From: an uncultured Leptolyngbyaceae cyanobacterium
GTDB lineage: Bacteria > Cyanobacteriota > Cyanobacteriia > Leptolyngbyales > Leptolyngbyaceae
Direction of reading: 5' to 3'
Length of the DNA: 64,000 nucleotides
Assembly (NCBI GenBank): GCA_938023035.1
Contig: CALIDI010000048.1
Location: 1 to 64,000, forward strand
The notes beneath the pieces were generated by a model. It ran no database searches. It was not told where the DNA came from and saw only the letters and a program-made list of their open reading frames with translations. Position numbers and translations under genes: made by a program. Numbering within the stretch: position 1 is the first letter of the stretch; each line of letters starts with the position of its first letter. Shown in pieces: positions 18,149 through 27,391 of this stretch.

Positions 18149-18667
18149 CTATTGATTTAACCTTGAAGCCGTGTAGGAACCTAATACTTCTTGCCCCCAA
18201 CTGACTAAGGTGCCAGATCCTTCCAGCAACAAGAGGTAGCGTCCTTTTGCGAGATGGTGGTGATAAATGCTGGCTTTGCCAGCCTCTCGCCAAAGCCCTA
18301 AGAGTGCCCCAAGCATCGCCCCACAAAGCCCGCAGATTAGCGTGGTTGATATCAGCCAGAAGATTGGATGCCCTTTGACTTCGCCAATTACTAGCAGCAA
18401 GCTGGCAAGGGTTGCACCAATTAGGGTGGAGCTTAGCGCCATCGCGATCGCTCTGCGCTGAATTAACTGGCTAGGACTGAATAGCCCCACTCGTTCTGGA
18501 GTACTGTAGCCCGCGCCAACAATTGCCAGATTTTCTGGAGAAATGCCATGGCGCTGCAACAACCGATACACTTGAAATGCTGTTGCTTCGTCGGGCAAAA
18601 TCACCACTGCCAATTGGGAAGGGCGTCGCTTTACTCGTCGGTATGGGAGCGATCGCACAAAAGTCAC
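18149..18667 (-). CDS. Membrane protein with general-stress-protein-17M-like N terminus
   Basis: The 172-residue protein starts with a soluble domain (AVVILPDEATAFQVYRLLQR then GISPENLAIVGAGY) that resembles the YflT/GSP17M-type fold. Two membrane helices follow (about 75-97 and 103-127, the second with glycine spacing, GLCGAMLGALLG). A cytoplasmic end reads HHHLAKGRYLLLLEGSG. In related proteins the glycine-rich helix pair sits between two halves of the soluble domain, as here. The function is unknown; a stress-related role is inference from the name of the family. The start is the GTG at 18667. A 23-bp tandem duplication lies immediately upstream. Confidence 0.65.
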   Translation of the reverse strand: MTFVRSLPYRRVKRRPSQLAVVILPDEATAFQVYRLLQRHGISPENLAIVGAGYSTPERVGLFSPSQLIQRRAIAMALSSTLIGATLASLLLVIGEVKGHPIFWLISTTLICGLCGAMLGALLGLWREAGKASIYHHHLAKGRYLLLLEGSGTLVSWGQEVLGSYTASRLNQ

Positions 18668-18676
18668 CTTGTCGCT

Positions 18677-18722
18677 GATACAACTCTGCTAAGCGTTACG
18701 ATACAACTCTGCTGAGCGCTAC
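18677..18722. repeat. 23-bp tandem duplication before the membrane-protein start
   Basis: GATACAACTCTGCT plus AAGCGTTAC is followed at once by GATACAACTCTGCT plus GAGCGCTAC (18677-18699 and 18700-18722), with two mismatches. It sits within 10 bases of the GTG start on the minus strand, so it lies in that gene's leader. Confidence 0.8.
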
Positions 18723-19027
18723 CCGCCACGCACCTAGCCTAAAGCAGAGCAAAGGTGCCTTGCTTAGGCACAAGAGTTGCCAATGTTTGAACGCAGGCTT
18801 AGTAAACTCGAGAAAAGTTTATCCATTCCTTTGCACTGTCAGCATCTCAGCCATTGCTATCGTAAATTCTAACGTTTGCTATTAGAAATAGGCATCAATC
18901 TATGGAATTACGACTAGCCTACTAGTTAAGGGTGCGTTGGTGCTGACGGGGCATGTTGGACAAAATCGAACAGGTATGACCCAACAAGCGTTAGAATGCT
19001 GTGGCAATAGCTAAGTGGGTAGCCATC

Positions 19028-19107
19028 GCTAAGTAGGTAGTCCTAATGAACTGTAAAAAGGGAAGCGTAGGGGCTACGCCTCCAGACAAGGGGTTTCATC
19101 CCCTCGG
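19028..19107 (-). repeat. Dispersed repeat family 2, copy 4 (inverted, truncated)
   Basis: CTAAGTAGGTAGTCCTAATGA through CATCCCCTCG matches the reverse complement of the right two-thirds of the copy at 46606-46726 (compare GTAAGCAGGTAGTCCTGTAT and GGGGGCTAGGCCCTGGG). It is cut off where the family 1 repeat begins. Confidence 0.5.
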
Positions 19108-19109
19108 GT

Positions 19110-19209
19110 ACATGTCCCTTTTGCCCTGACCCTAAATCCCTCTCTCTGACCCCCTGCTCCCAAGTTGGAAGCAGAGACTGGGAAATGAGGGCCTGCAAAG
19201 GTGATATGT
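19110..19209 (+). repeat. Dispersed repeat family 1, copy A
   Basis: It starts ACATGTCCCTTTTGCCCTG and ends GGCCTGCAAAGGTGATATGT, so the ends are imperfect inverted repeats. The inner hairpin CTGCTCCCAAGTTGGAAGCAG matches other copies. It directly abuts a truncated family 2 repeat. Confidence 0.65.
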
Positions 19210-19224
19210 TCTCCATATCCCTTT

Positions 19225-19266
19225 ACCCCGGCATATTTGCAATTTACCCCGGCATATTTGCAATTT
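19225..19266. repeat. Perfect 21-bp tandem duplication
   Basis: ACCCCGGCATATTTGCAATT plus T occurs twice without mismatch (19225-19245 and 19246-19266). The period equals two helical turns. Confidence 0.9.
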
Positions 19267-19771
19267 AATTGCGCCTAGAGCGATACTTGGCTCGCGGGCA
19301 TTTCTCCAGGCTTATCCTAGCGGTCGATTGAGGAAATCTATCTAAACCAGTGTTGAGTAGAATTTCCTTAACGCTCTCTCCAAGAGGGATGCGATCGCCG
19401 TTGGTAAATGCGTTCCTAGCTATAAAACCCTAGTAAAAGCAGCTCACTGCTAGAAGCTTGCCCATAATAGAGCTAGTTCTACAAGGCAAACTCAGACCAA
19501 GTGACTTTCAGTGATTGTAGTGGGCATCCTAAGATAAGTGGCTGGTTCTTGAGAAGTTTGTAGGTAAGGATAAACGTCCCATAAGGGGGGAAAGGTTCCC
19601 TATCAGATACCATCGACTCATCTGAGATAATTGGATACCTTGAAAAAGAGAAAAGGATCCTGCTAATACTCACTTTAGCCGGAAGTTTAATGAAATTAGC
19701 TCCTGTTGATTCTAAGCTCAACTGCTATGTTTCTTGATGTGCCCTTAAGTATGGCCTGATTTGTCGTCTGC

Positions 19772-22315
19772 ATGTTATTTGCCTTGCCCAATTTCAAAAA
19801 AGCAACTCAAAATAGCTCGCGCTTGCTCAGACAATCTTTAAAGCACCCGCTGGTTGTATCCAGTCTAATTGCAGCGGGCCTTGTTTTAGGTGTACGTCAA
19901 CTTGGTGGTTGGCAACAGCTTGAGCTGTCTGCCTATGACTCTTTACTACGGTTACGCCCTGGTGAACCACCGGATAACCGGATTGTCATTATCGAAATTA
20001 CAGAAGAAGACATTCGTGCCCAGCAGCAATGGCCCCTCTCCGATGAAACAGTTGCCCGTCTGTTAGCTATCTTGCAAGATCACCAGCCCCGAGTCATTGG
20101 GCTAGATTTATTTCGTGACATTCCGATTGGGCAAGGAAGAGACCAACTTTTAAAGCAGCTCAAAGCAAGCAATGTGATTGCGGTCATGCGCTTGGGAGAA
20201 GGGGATGATATGGGAACTCCTGCTCCGCCAGGCATGCCGGAAGATCAAGTCGGGTTTAGCGATGTTGTAATTGATGCAGACTCCATCGCCCGCCGCAACT
20301 TCATGTACGCGCTCTTTGAGAATAAGGCTTACTATTCCTTTGCGCTGCGACTGAGCCTAAAGTATCTGGAACCCAGTGGTTATAAGCTTCAGGCTCAAAA
20401 ACAGAGCTTGTCAATTGGGCCAACTTTTTTTCCTTCGCTTGATTCAAGTTCTGGCGGATATGCTCGGGTCGATGATGGTGGCTATCAGACTCTGCTCAAT
20501 TACCGCTCTACGCAACAGCCTGCTCCTATGTTTACCCTGACAGAAGTCTTAAATGGGAAAGTTTCCTCAGAGCAGCTTCGCGGTCGCCTGGTGATGATTG
20601 GCACTACTGCACCTAGTGCTAAGGATTTATTTCAAACACCTTATAATTTATCGGCAAAACATAGCCCTTCAACACCGGGGGTGGTTGTCCATGCCCATAT
20701 GACCAGCCAAATTTTGAGTACCGTTTTAGATCAGCGATCGCTGATCTGGTACTGGTCTGACTTTCTCGAAGCTGTTTGGATCGGGGGTTGGGCCTTTGTA
20801 GGGGGCTGGCTGGCATGGCAAATCCGACAGCCACTTTTACTGGGTGGGAGCATGATTAGTGCGGTCGGTACTTTAGGGGGCATTACCTATGGCCTGTTTT
20901 TGCAGGCGGGCTGGGTTCCCATTGTTCCAGCGGCGATCGCCCTCGTAGGTTCAGCCGTGGGAGTGATCCTCTACCGTCAGCTCCACGATGCCTTTCATGA
21001 TGCCTTGACAGACTTACCCAATCGCATTTTGTTTACGCGCCAATTACAAGCAGCGATCGACCAACGTCATCGCTTCGCCACCGTTCAGGAAGATGCCTCT
21101 GAATCCCCATCCATTGCGGTCTTATTTCTTGGCCTAGACAACTTCAAAACCATTAATGATAGTTTTGGCCATCCCTTAGGGGATCAACTCCTGGTTTCAA
21201 CAAAAAAGCGATTGCAAGCTTGTTTACACCCCCGCGATCAGCTGGCGCGAGTTGGTGGTGATGAGTTCGCGATTTTACGCCAGCAAGTGATTGATCCCGA
21301 TGAGGTCATGCACTTAGCCGATCGTTTGCAGCAACAAATGACCCAACCCTTTAAGTTGGGGGGGCAAGAAGTTTTTACAACCGCAAGTGTAGGAATCGTA
21401 CTAGACCGGCCCGACTCTGGCTGTGTTCCTGAAGAAATCCTGAGAGATGCCCATACAGCCATGAATCGAGCCAAAGCTTCTGGTAAAGCCCGCCATGAGG
21501 TTTTCGTGACCGGGATGCGGCTGCAGGTCATGAGTCGGATGCAACTCGAAACCGACCTGCGACGAGCCATTGGCAGCAACCAATTTTGCCTTTATTACCA
21601 ACCGATCATTGCGCTGAAAACTGGTCACATCGCTGGTTTAGAAGCACTCGTTCGGTGGCAACATCCAGAACGGGGCTTTGTCCCGCCGATTGAGTTCATC
21701 CCCATTGCTGAAGAAACAAATCTGATTATTCCCCTAGGGCAATGGATTTTAAATGAAGCCTGTCGCCAACTGCGTTGCTGGCAAGATGAGTTTCCCAAAG
21801 AGCCGCCTTTAATCATCAGTGTTAATCTATCGGGCAAGCAATTTGCCCAGACCGATCTGGTCGAGCAAATTGAACAATGCTTGAAACAAACTGGGCTAGC
21901 TGGACGCAGCCTTAAACTCGAAATCACTGAGAGCATTGCGATGACCGATGTAGAGGCCACAATTGCGCTGCTTCAGCAACTCAAAGCTTTAGACTTGAAG
22001 CTGAGTATTGACGACTTTGGCACTGGCTATTCTTCTCTCAGCTACCTCCATCGCTTTCCAACCAATACGATTAAGGTTGATCGTTCTTTCGTCAGCCGCA
22101 TGGGGTATGAGAGTGAAGATGCACACATTGTTCAAACAATTATCATGCTGGGGCATAACCTGGGCATGGATATTGTGGCAGAAGGAGTCGAGACCCAAGA
22201 ACAGTTGGATCGACTACGTAGCCTAGGATGTGAGTACGGCCAGGGTTATCTCTTCTCTAAACCCCTCTCTGCCGATGCAATGCGCGCAATGCTGGCCCGT
22301 AACCCCCAGTGGTAA
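19772..22315 (+). CDS. CHASE2-GGDEF-EAL c-di-GMP signalling protein
   Basis: An 847-residue membrane sensor coupling an extracytoplasmic signal to c-di-GMP turnover. A membrane helix (about 28-45) leads into a CHASE2 domain (about 45-315; ELSAYDSLLRLRPGEPPDNR, GRLVMIGTTAPSAKDLF), then three membrane helices (about 325-400), a GGDEF domain (about 410-575) and an EAL domain (about 590-840). The GGDEF active-site motif is intact (ARVGGDEFAIL), but the first Asp of the usual LDLDxFK metal site is Gly (LGLDNFK), so cyclase activity may be weak. The EAL domain keeps EALVRW, the Asn of VNLSGKQ, DDFGTGYSS and AEGVET, so phosphodiesterase activity is likely. The start is the ATG at 19772. It is monocistronic by context. 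Confidence 0.93.
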   Translation: MLFALPNFKKATQNSSRLLRQSLKHPLVVSSLIAAGLVLGVRQLGGWQQLELSAYDSLLRLRPGEPPDNRIVIIEITEEDIRAQQQWPLSDETVARLLAILQDHQPRVIGLDLFRDIPIGQGRDQLLKQLKASNVIAVMRLGEGDDMGTPAPPGMPEDQVGFSDVVIDADSIARRNFMYALFENKAYYSFALRLSLKYLEPSGYKLQAQKQSLSIGPTFFPSLDSSSGGYARVDDGGYQTLLNYRSTQQPAPMFTLTEVLNGKVSSEQLRGRLVMIGTTAPSAKDLFQTPYNLSAKHSPSTPGVVVHAHMTSQILSTVLDQRSLIWYWSDFLEAVWIGGWAFVGGWLAWQIRQPLLLGGSMISAVGTLGGITYGLFLQAGWVPIVPAAIALVGSAVGVILYRQLHDAFHDALTDLPNRILFTRQLQAAIDQRHRFATVQEDASESPSIAVLFLGLDNFKTINDSFGHPLGDQLLVSTKKRLQACLHPRDQLARVGGDEFAILRQQVIDPDEVMHLADRLQQQMTQPFKLGGQEVFTTASVGIVLDRPDSGCVPEEILRDAHTAMNRAKASGKARHEVFVTGMRLQVMSRMQLETDLRRAIGSNQFCLYYQPIIALKTGHIAGLEALVRWQHPERGFVPPIEFIPIAEETNLIIPLGQWILNEACRQLRCWQDEFPKEPPLIISVNLSGKQFAQTDLVEQIEQCLKQTGLAGRSLKLEITESIAMTDVEATIALLQQLKALDLKLSIDDFGTGYSSLSYLHRFPTNTIKVDRSFVSRMGYESEDAHIVQTIIMLGHNLGMDIVAEGVETQEQLDRLRSLGCEYGQGYLFSKPLSADAMRAMLARNPQW

Positions 22316-22353
22316 GTAGCGGTGGTTAAGCCGACTGGAATGCGCAACATCGA

Positions 22354-25300
22354 TTACGTGGATGGCTCCAAACCTGGAAACTGAGAAAAGCCGCTCTGCG
22401 ACGCTCCATCAGTTAAACCATTTTCCTGGTGATTAGATTCTCCCCAAAAATCACGCCTGATCTCCTGCACAAGGCTGGCCACAATCGGATCAGGATCTTT
22501 CTGTAGGTTGGGGAGGAGTTGCTGTAGCGCTCTCGGAGAAGCAATTTTCAGGTAAATTACAACCGCTTCCCGAATAAAGCCACAGGGGTGATGCAAACAG
22601 GCAAGAATTTGTTCAGCCGTTACACTCCAGCGCGCTCTACGAGCCAGATGGAAGCAACAGGCTAAGGCCCAGTCTGACAAAAAGTGGCGCAAATCAATTA
22701 AATGCCGCAAGCGATCGCTTGCAGGCAGAGGTTGGTAGCTGTAAACTTCAGCCAGACGACTGAGTTTTTCGCGTTCAGAGCCTCGATCCAAAATGCTGAG
22801 CAAGGCGCGTTTAGTAGGAATATCCAGGGTGTTGTCAAGAATCTCTAGCCCATGGGCCGCACTACTGGCAGAAGTAGAGTGCAAGCTAAAAGCCGCTGCA
22901 TTAATCGCACTCAGAGGATACAGAAATTTCATCAATAGAAATAACCGCTCCTGCGCATCACTGACCATATCACTCAGTGCACGTTTGAGCAGTTCTGCTT
23001 CCCGTTCTGTCATGGCCGCCAAATCGACCAGAGCAGCATAAATCTGACTGACTAGCATAATTTCCTGATCAATCAGACGTTCTACCCCACTCCGTCCAAT
23101 TTCATCCAGGGTACTTTCAATCCCCACATCATTGGGAATCTCCAGCAAAATTTTCAACAAGTTGCGCCGATCTGCTCCCCAGGCAGTCTGGAGATGGGAA
23201 ATTAACGCATTCAGAGCCTCCAAAGTACCAATTTCGCCAATTACCTTCCAAGCATGGAGTCGCACCAAGTCTGGCTTATAGGGATCTGCAGCGAGGGCAA
23301 CTAACATCGGAATTGCTTCATCCTCAAGCCTTACCAGGGCTTTCATCGCGGCAGCTCGGGTTGACTTGTAATAGAGGCCGCGTAGCAGCGAGGGATAGAA
23401 TTCTTCTAAATGGGTGGCCGCGATCGCCTCTAACAATGCACACCGCACCCGCAGAGACTCATCCTGCAAAAGATTAGGGATATGCAACCGCAAGGACTGC
23501 ATATAAACAGCCTCACCCAAGGCCCGACACCCCATCACCCGCTCACGCTCCTGCTTATGGGTCAACATTAGGCGTAGGGTATTCGTTGCCTCCGCTTTTT
23601 GCAAGCTATTCCCCCGACGCAACATCAAAGAAGCCGCAGTACCTCGTACCACCGGGTCAACTTCTGCCCTGAGGTAAGGCTTGAGCTGACGGACATCTGG
23701 GGTCTCTTGAGTAATCCAGATATAGCGGAGCGCCACCGCCAAAACCTCCGGCGTAGGGTTGCTATCCACCAACGCTTGCACATCCGCCACATACTGAGGA
23801 TTCGGAAACTCCATCATCTCTTCCAGACTTTTCTGTTGCAGCCTAGGAGAAAGTTGGGTCAACTTGGGAGCCAAAATCTCCCCCACATTTTTAGGATCGA
23901 GTTGACTCAATAACTCAATGCAAGAAGCCTTATGCTCCTCTGTGCCAGGTTGTTCCAGCGTCACCAAAACAGCTTGCTTTAATTCGCGGAGATCAACATC
24001 GGTACTCAGTTGTCCGCGCTCAGCACTCATCACCAAAAGGCCAACGTACTTGGAACGCATCAGCCATACCGTTAACATCCATGCCAGCGCCAGCAAGAAA
24101 ATTCCAGGTAGGATCAAGTTCATCGCCTTAAAGGTTGACCACTCCATCTGTTCAAGCCAAACCAGGCTGAGCAAGGCTAACCCCGTCACGCCCGTTGAGA
24201 TTGGCTCCGCGACTCCTCGCACCGCCGCTTGAATGCGCCCACGAATCACTTCTGGTAAAGGTTGAAACAATACCGGACTGACACTGGCAAAAAGCGTATA
24301 GTGAAGCAACTCATCAAAAAACTTGAGTACAACCAGGGCAATAAATAAGGCCGTTCCTGGCAAAGCCAGCATGCCCACACAGACTGCACTAAAAAAGCTA
24401 AGCATCCCTGGCAACAACATAGCCGCTGTAAAAACACCCATACGCTCAATCAAACGGCTGGAGGCCAGCCATTGCATTGCCAGCTCAAAAATGCCAAGAA
24501 TTCCATTGAATAAGCCCAAAAAGGCAGCCATTTCTTCTTCTCCACGCCCCTGCTGCAAATCGCTTAAAAAGCGGAAATCAATTAGCAGCAGTAATACCTG
24601 CGCCAGGATGAAGAAGATAAACAAAAGCTTGACATAAAGCTGAAGTGGCCCTTGAATGCGTCGATTAGAAAAATCTGGCTGGCGATCCTCACTTCGTCGC
24701 CGCAAAAAGTCGGGAAACGCTTGTCGGTACTTTTGCCCTAGATAGAATAAGATGATGGCTCCTACCATCATGAAAGCTAGGGATAGTAGCATAACATTGC
24801 GTAGACCTCCCATTAAGGCAATCATGCTCTTAAGGGAAAAGCCGCTAATCACATCGGCGACAAGAATGCCACTGCTGATGAGCGGAAACGTGCGCTTAAT
24901 CTCGCGAATATTGAATAGTTGATTCGCTGTAATGGAGGTGTTCAGGTCGTTGAGAGCATAGACCGCCTCTAACCAGAGGCGCATACAAAAAATTGTGATG
25001 GCTGGCAAGGCCAAACCATAGACTTGGGTTGCTTCGCCAGATCCCAGCCCAATCCAAAACAGGGTTATGGGCAATGCCATTAAAAGTGCAGCTAGCACGA
25101 TCACTTTGCGCAGGGGGAAGCGATGCTGTAACTGTGAATAAAGAAACCCCAGCCCCGAGCCAATCCCTGCACTGGCGATGTAAATCCAGGGGAGGCCATC
25201 TTCTGCCCCATACTGCTGCAAAAATAGGGCAACGGTAATCGCTTCTAGCCAAACCAGACCAATCGAGGTGACGGCATAGAACGCAAACATAAGAAATGTG

Positions 25301-25389
25301 CGTTCACTTTCTTCTGGGCGCAAATTCACCCACCTTAATAAACGCTGCCCCAAAGTCAATTGATTAAACCGCTGCTTTTGACTTTCCAT
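22354..25389 (-). CDS. Npt1/Npt2-like (ADP,ATP carrier-like) membrane protein with HEAT repeats
   Basis: The 1011-residue protein has about twelve membrane helices (about 30-455) resembling the nucleotide transporter/ADP-ATP translocase (TLC) or MFS fold. Conserved-looking pieces are LEAVYALNDLNTSITANQLF, REIKRTFPLISSGILVADV and PEVIRGRIQAAVRGVAEP. Residues about 460-975 form a long cytoplasmic alpha-solenoid of HEAT-like repeats (for example SLRVRCALLEAIAATHLEEF and DLVRLHAWKVIGEIGTLEAL). Cyanobacteria carry such fusions; the substrate is not known, and the carrier domain may serve as an anchor. The ATG at 25389 has AGG about eight bases upstream. It is convergent with the CHASE2 gene. Confidence 0.8.
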   Translation of the reverse strand: MESQKQRFNQLTLGQRLLRWVNLRPEESERTFLMFAFYAVTSIGLVWLEAITVALFLQQYGAEDGLPWIYIASAGIGSGLGFLYSQLQHRFPLRKVIVLAALLMALPITLFWIGLGSGEATQVYGLALPAITIFCMRLWLEAVYALNDLNTSITANQLFNIREIKRTFPLISSGILVADVISGFSLKSMIALMGGLRNVMLLSLAFMMVGAIILFYLGQKYRQAFPDFLRRRSEDRQPDFSNRRIQGPLQLYVKLLFIFFILAQVLLLLIDFRFLSDLQQGRGEEEMAAFLGLFNGILGIFELAMQWLASSRLIERMGVFTAAMLLPGMLSFFSAVCVGMLALPGTALFIALVVLKFFDELLHYTLFASVSPVLFQPLPEVIRGRIQAAVRGVAEPISTGVTGLALLSLVWLEQMEWSTFKAMNLILPGIFLLALAWMLTVWLMRSKYVGLLVMSAERGQLSTDVDLRELKQAVLVTLEQPGTEEHKASCIELLSQLDPKNVGEILAPKLTQLSPRLQQKSLEEMMEFPNPQYVADVQALVDSNPTPEVLAVALRYIWITQETPDVRQLKPYLRAEVDPVVRGTAASLMLRRGNSLQKAEATNTLRLMLTHKQERERVMGCRALGEAVYMQSLRLHIPNLLQDESLRVRCALLEAIAATHLEEFYPSLLRGLYYKSTRAAAMKALVRLEDEAIPMLVALAADPYKPDLVRLHAWKVIGEIGTLEALNALISHLQTAWGADRRNLLKILLEIPNDVGIESTLDEIGRSGVERLIDQEIMLVSQIYAALVDLAAMTEREAELLKRALSDMVSDAQERLFLLMKFLYPLSAINAAAFSLHSTSASSAAHGLEILDNTLDIPTKRALLSILDRGSEREKLSRLAEVYSYQPLPASDRLRHLIDLRHFLSDWALACCFHLARRARWSVTAEQILACLHHPCGFIREAVVIYLKIASPRALQQLLPNLQKDPDPIVASLVQEIRRDFWGESNHQENGLTDGASQSGFSQFPGLEPST

Positions 25390-25728
25390 TCAACCTGTAT
25401 GTATTCCTCCGGCGCACTCTATGCCCTCGCTGCCGATTAGGACATTGTTACGTTGAGAAAACGTGGCCAGTAGAAGCATCACTGGTTAATCTTAAGTCTT
25501 CACAACAGGAATGATCCGGCTGGCACTGATTGTAAAGGCTGCGAAAACAGCCAATGCAGAAAGTTTACCTGTGGATTGGGAAATTCGTCACAGAATCGGC
25601 GGCAGAATTCTCAAGCATGGTTAGGAATATGGATTCCATCAGAGGGCATAAAGACCTGGATGGGGCTACAGCCTGCAGTGCACCACAATCTTGATATGGC
25701 TCAAAAAAGGTGCATTAACGTTAAGCTA
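25390..25728. other. Intergenic spacer, nothing recognised
   Basis: About 340 bases upstream of the HEAT-repeat transporter gene (minus strand) and downstream of the DUF3067 gene. No ORF, hairpin or repeat stands out. Confidence 0.4.
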
Positions 25729-26043
25729 CTACTCTTCAAGGATCCATTCTGAGGCGCGATCGCCTAACTCAATTGGAATGCTCACCGCCTTACCTAATCG
25801 AGGCCGTTCTCGCGTTTCCTGAATAAATTGTTGCACCTGCTCTACCCCGCCCCAGGCTTCTAAATAACTCGCGATCGCATTGAGATGCTCAATGTACTCC
25901 GTTTCTGTGAGGGGAAACGAGCGCTGCTCCAGGTATCTCCACATAACCTGCACCAAGATCTTGCCCTGGATACGCCGCAGTTGCACATCGTAGGAATAGC
26001 CCCACTTGCCGATAATCAATTGCTGGAGTTCTCGCCCTGTCAT
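25729..26043 (-). CDS. DUF3067 family protein
   Basis: A 104-residue protein of the cyanobacterial and plastid DUF3067 family, recognised from MTGRELQQLIIGKWGYSYDV, QLRRIQGKILVQVMWRYLEQ and the SFPLTETEYIEHLNAIASYL helix. The function is unknown. Its occurrence beside petC-petA, here divergent from them, suggests a link to photosynthetic electron transport, but that is inference. I chose the ATG at 26043 because relatives start MTG. A GTG at 26058 would add five residues, and neither start has a clear ribosome-binding site. Confidence 0.85.
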   Translation of the reverse strand: MTGRELQQLIIGKWGYSYDVQLRRIQGKILVQVMWRYLEQRSFPLTETEYIEHLNAIASYLEAWGGVEQVQQFIQETRERPRLGKAVSIPIELGDRASEWILEE

Positions 26044-26749
26044 ATAGCCGTATGCCACGTTTACTTAGGACAGTGTGAAAAGGAAAAGGGTAGGGATGTG
26101 CCATTTGGCTGAACTGTCGTCATTGCGCAGGACACCATCAAAACCATCAAATACGAACAGCCCCCTCCTGGGGACAAAACAGCTATCCAGCAGCAAAGTC
26201 ATGATCGCAGCCAAACGATCCTCCCCGGAACCTATCCTAACCAGGCTAACTATGACTATAGTTGCAGATCTTTTGGAAACAACCGAAGGCGCTCAACCGC
26301 TCCATCCATAGCCGCAGCCATTAGTGGCGGTCGAACCGTTGCGAAATTTAGTCAACAAAGAAGTGAGCTGAAGCTGTACCTTACTCAGACATGTGCTGGC
26401 AATGATGGCTTCGAGCTTCCTCTTAGAGTGGAGCGCAGCCGCATGCAGCCGCGGTGCTAAAAGCATCGAGGGTTCAAGGCTTTTCTGCTAAATCACCAAA
26501 ACGCTTAACATTTTGTATCAATCGAGCGGAGACGCTGTGCCGCTCACGTCAAGAAATGTGTAATGATTTTAATGGATTGCTTGTAACGATGGGAAGCGGT
26601 TATCCAGTAGCGACCAGCAGGAACTTTGCAGCTAAGAACTTTGCAGCCCATTGTGCTGCTGCAATGATCCGTTGGTGACTTATCCCATTTTGGTTACGCC
26701 TCCGACCCATATTTATGAATCTTTACTTTGAGTGAGTTGAACGAGAGTC
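26044..26749. other. petC upstream region
   Basis: About 700 bases between the divergent DUF3067 and petC genes, expected to carry both promoters. A 116-codon plus-strand stretch (26113-26460) is open but has no start codon; see findings. AACTTTGCAGC is duplicated near 26623-26650. Confidence 0.45.
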
Positions 26750-27289
26750 ATGACACAAGTTTCTGGAGCTTCGGATGTCCCTGATCTTAGCCGTCGTCAG
26801 TTTATGAACTTGCTGACTTTTGGCTCTGTAACTGGTGTAGCCCTGGGTGCCCTTTACCCGGTGGTGAAGTACTTCATTCCTCCCTCAGCAGGCGGCACGG
26901 GGGGCGGGGTTACTGCCAAAGATGCTCTTGGAAATGACATCTCGGTCAGCAACTTCCTGGCAACCCACACTCCCGGCGATCGCGTGTTGGCTCAGGGGCT
27001 TAAGGGTGACCCAACTTACATTATTGTGAATGAAGATAGGTCCTTGGCGAATTTTGGCTTAAATGCAGTTTGCACCCACCTGGGTTGCGTCGTACCGTGG
27101 AATGCCAGTGAGAACAAGTTTATTTGCCCTTGCCATGGTTCTCAATACAACAACGAGGGCAAAGTGGTGCGAGGGCCAGCCCCCCTCTCACTTGCACTGG
27201 TTCATGCCGCGGTCACCGATGATAAGTTGACCTTTACTAACTGGACGGAAACGGACTTCCGTACAGGCGAAGACCCCTGGTGGGCTTAG
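26750..27289 (+). CDS. petC: Cytochrome b6f Rieske iron-sulfur subunit
   Basis: The 179-residue Rieske protein carries electrons from plastoquinol to cytochrome f in the thylakoid cytochrome b6f complex. A twin-arginine-like [10 protein letters not shown] precedes a single membrane helix (about 18-42) and a glycine-rich hinge (SAGGTGGG, about 46-53). The 2Fe-2S ligands are in CTHLGC (Cys108, His110) and CPCHGS (Cys126 or Cys128 and His129), with the disulfide cysteines in the same boxes. Length and end (GEDPWWA) are normal. The ATG at 26750 follows AACGAGAGTC. petA follows 102 bases later on the same strand, the classic petCA operon. Confidence 0.98.
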   Translation: MTQVSGASDVPDLSRRQFMNLLTFGSVTGVALGALYPVVKYFIPPSAGGTGGGVTAKDALGNDISVSNFLATHTPGDRVLAQGLKGDPTYIIVNEDRSLANFGLNAVCTHLGCVVPWNASENKFICPCHGSQYNNEGKVVRGPAPLSLALVHAAVTDDKLTFTNWTETDFRTGEDPWWA

Positions 27290-27391
27290 GTTCTGTTCGA
27301 TGACCACTCCACAGTTCTATAGAAGAGCGGGGTGGTTGCTAGCGCCTCTTCTTGAATCCATTCTGTAGACTTTTCTGCCACTGATACACTG

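Larger units (their letters stand above)
18723..19771. other. Repeat-rich spacer of about 1 kb
   Basis: This spacer holds a truncated family 2 repeat, a family 1 repeat and a 21-bp tandem duplication (listed separately). The remaining DNA has no convincing gene. An 80-codon minus-strand frame at 19479-19721 with a TTG start is possible but unsupported. Confidence 0.5.

Noticed and set aside
19479-19721. 80-codon minus-strand ORF with TTG start
   Set aside because: It lies in a repeat-rich spacer and has no recognisable motif, ribosome-binding site or neighbour support. It could be real, but nothing in the sequence shows it.
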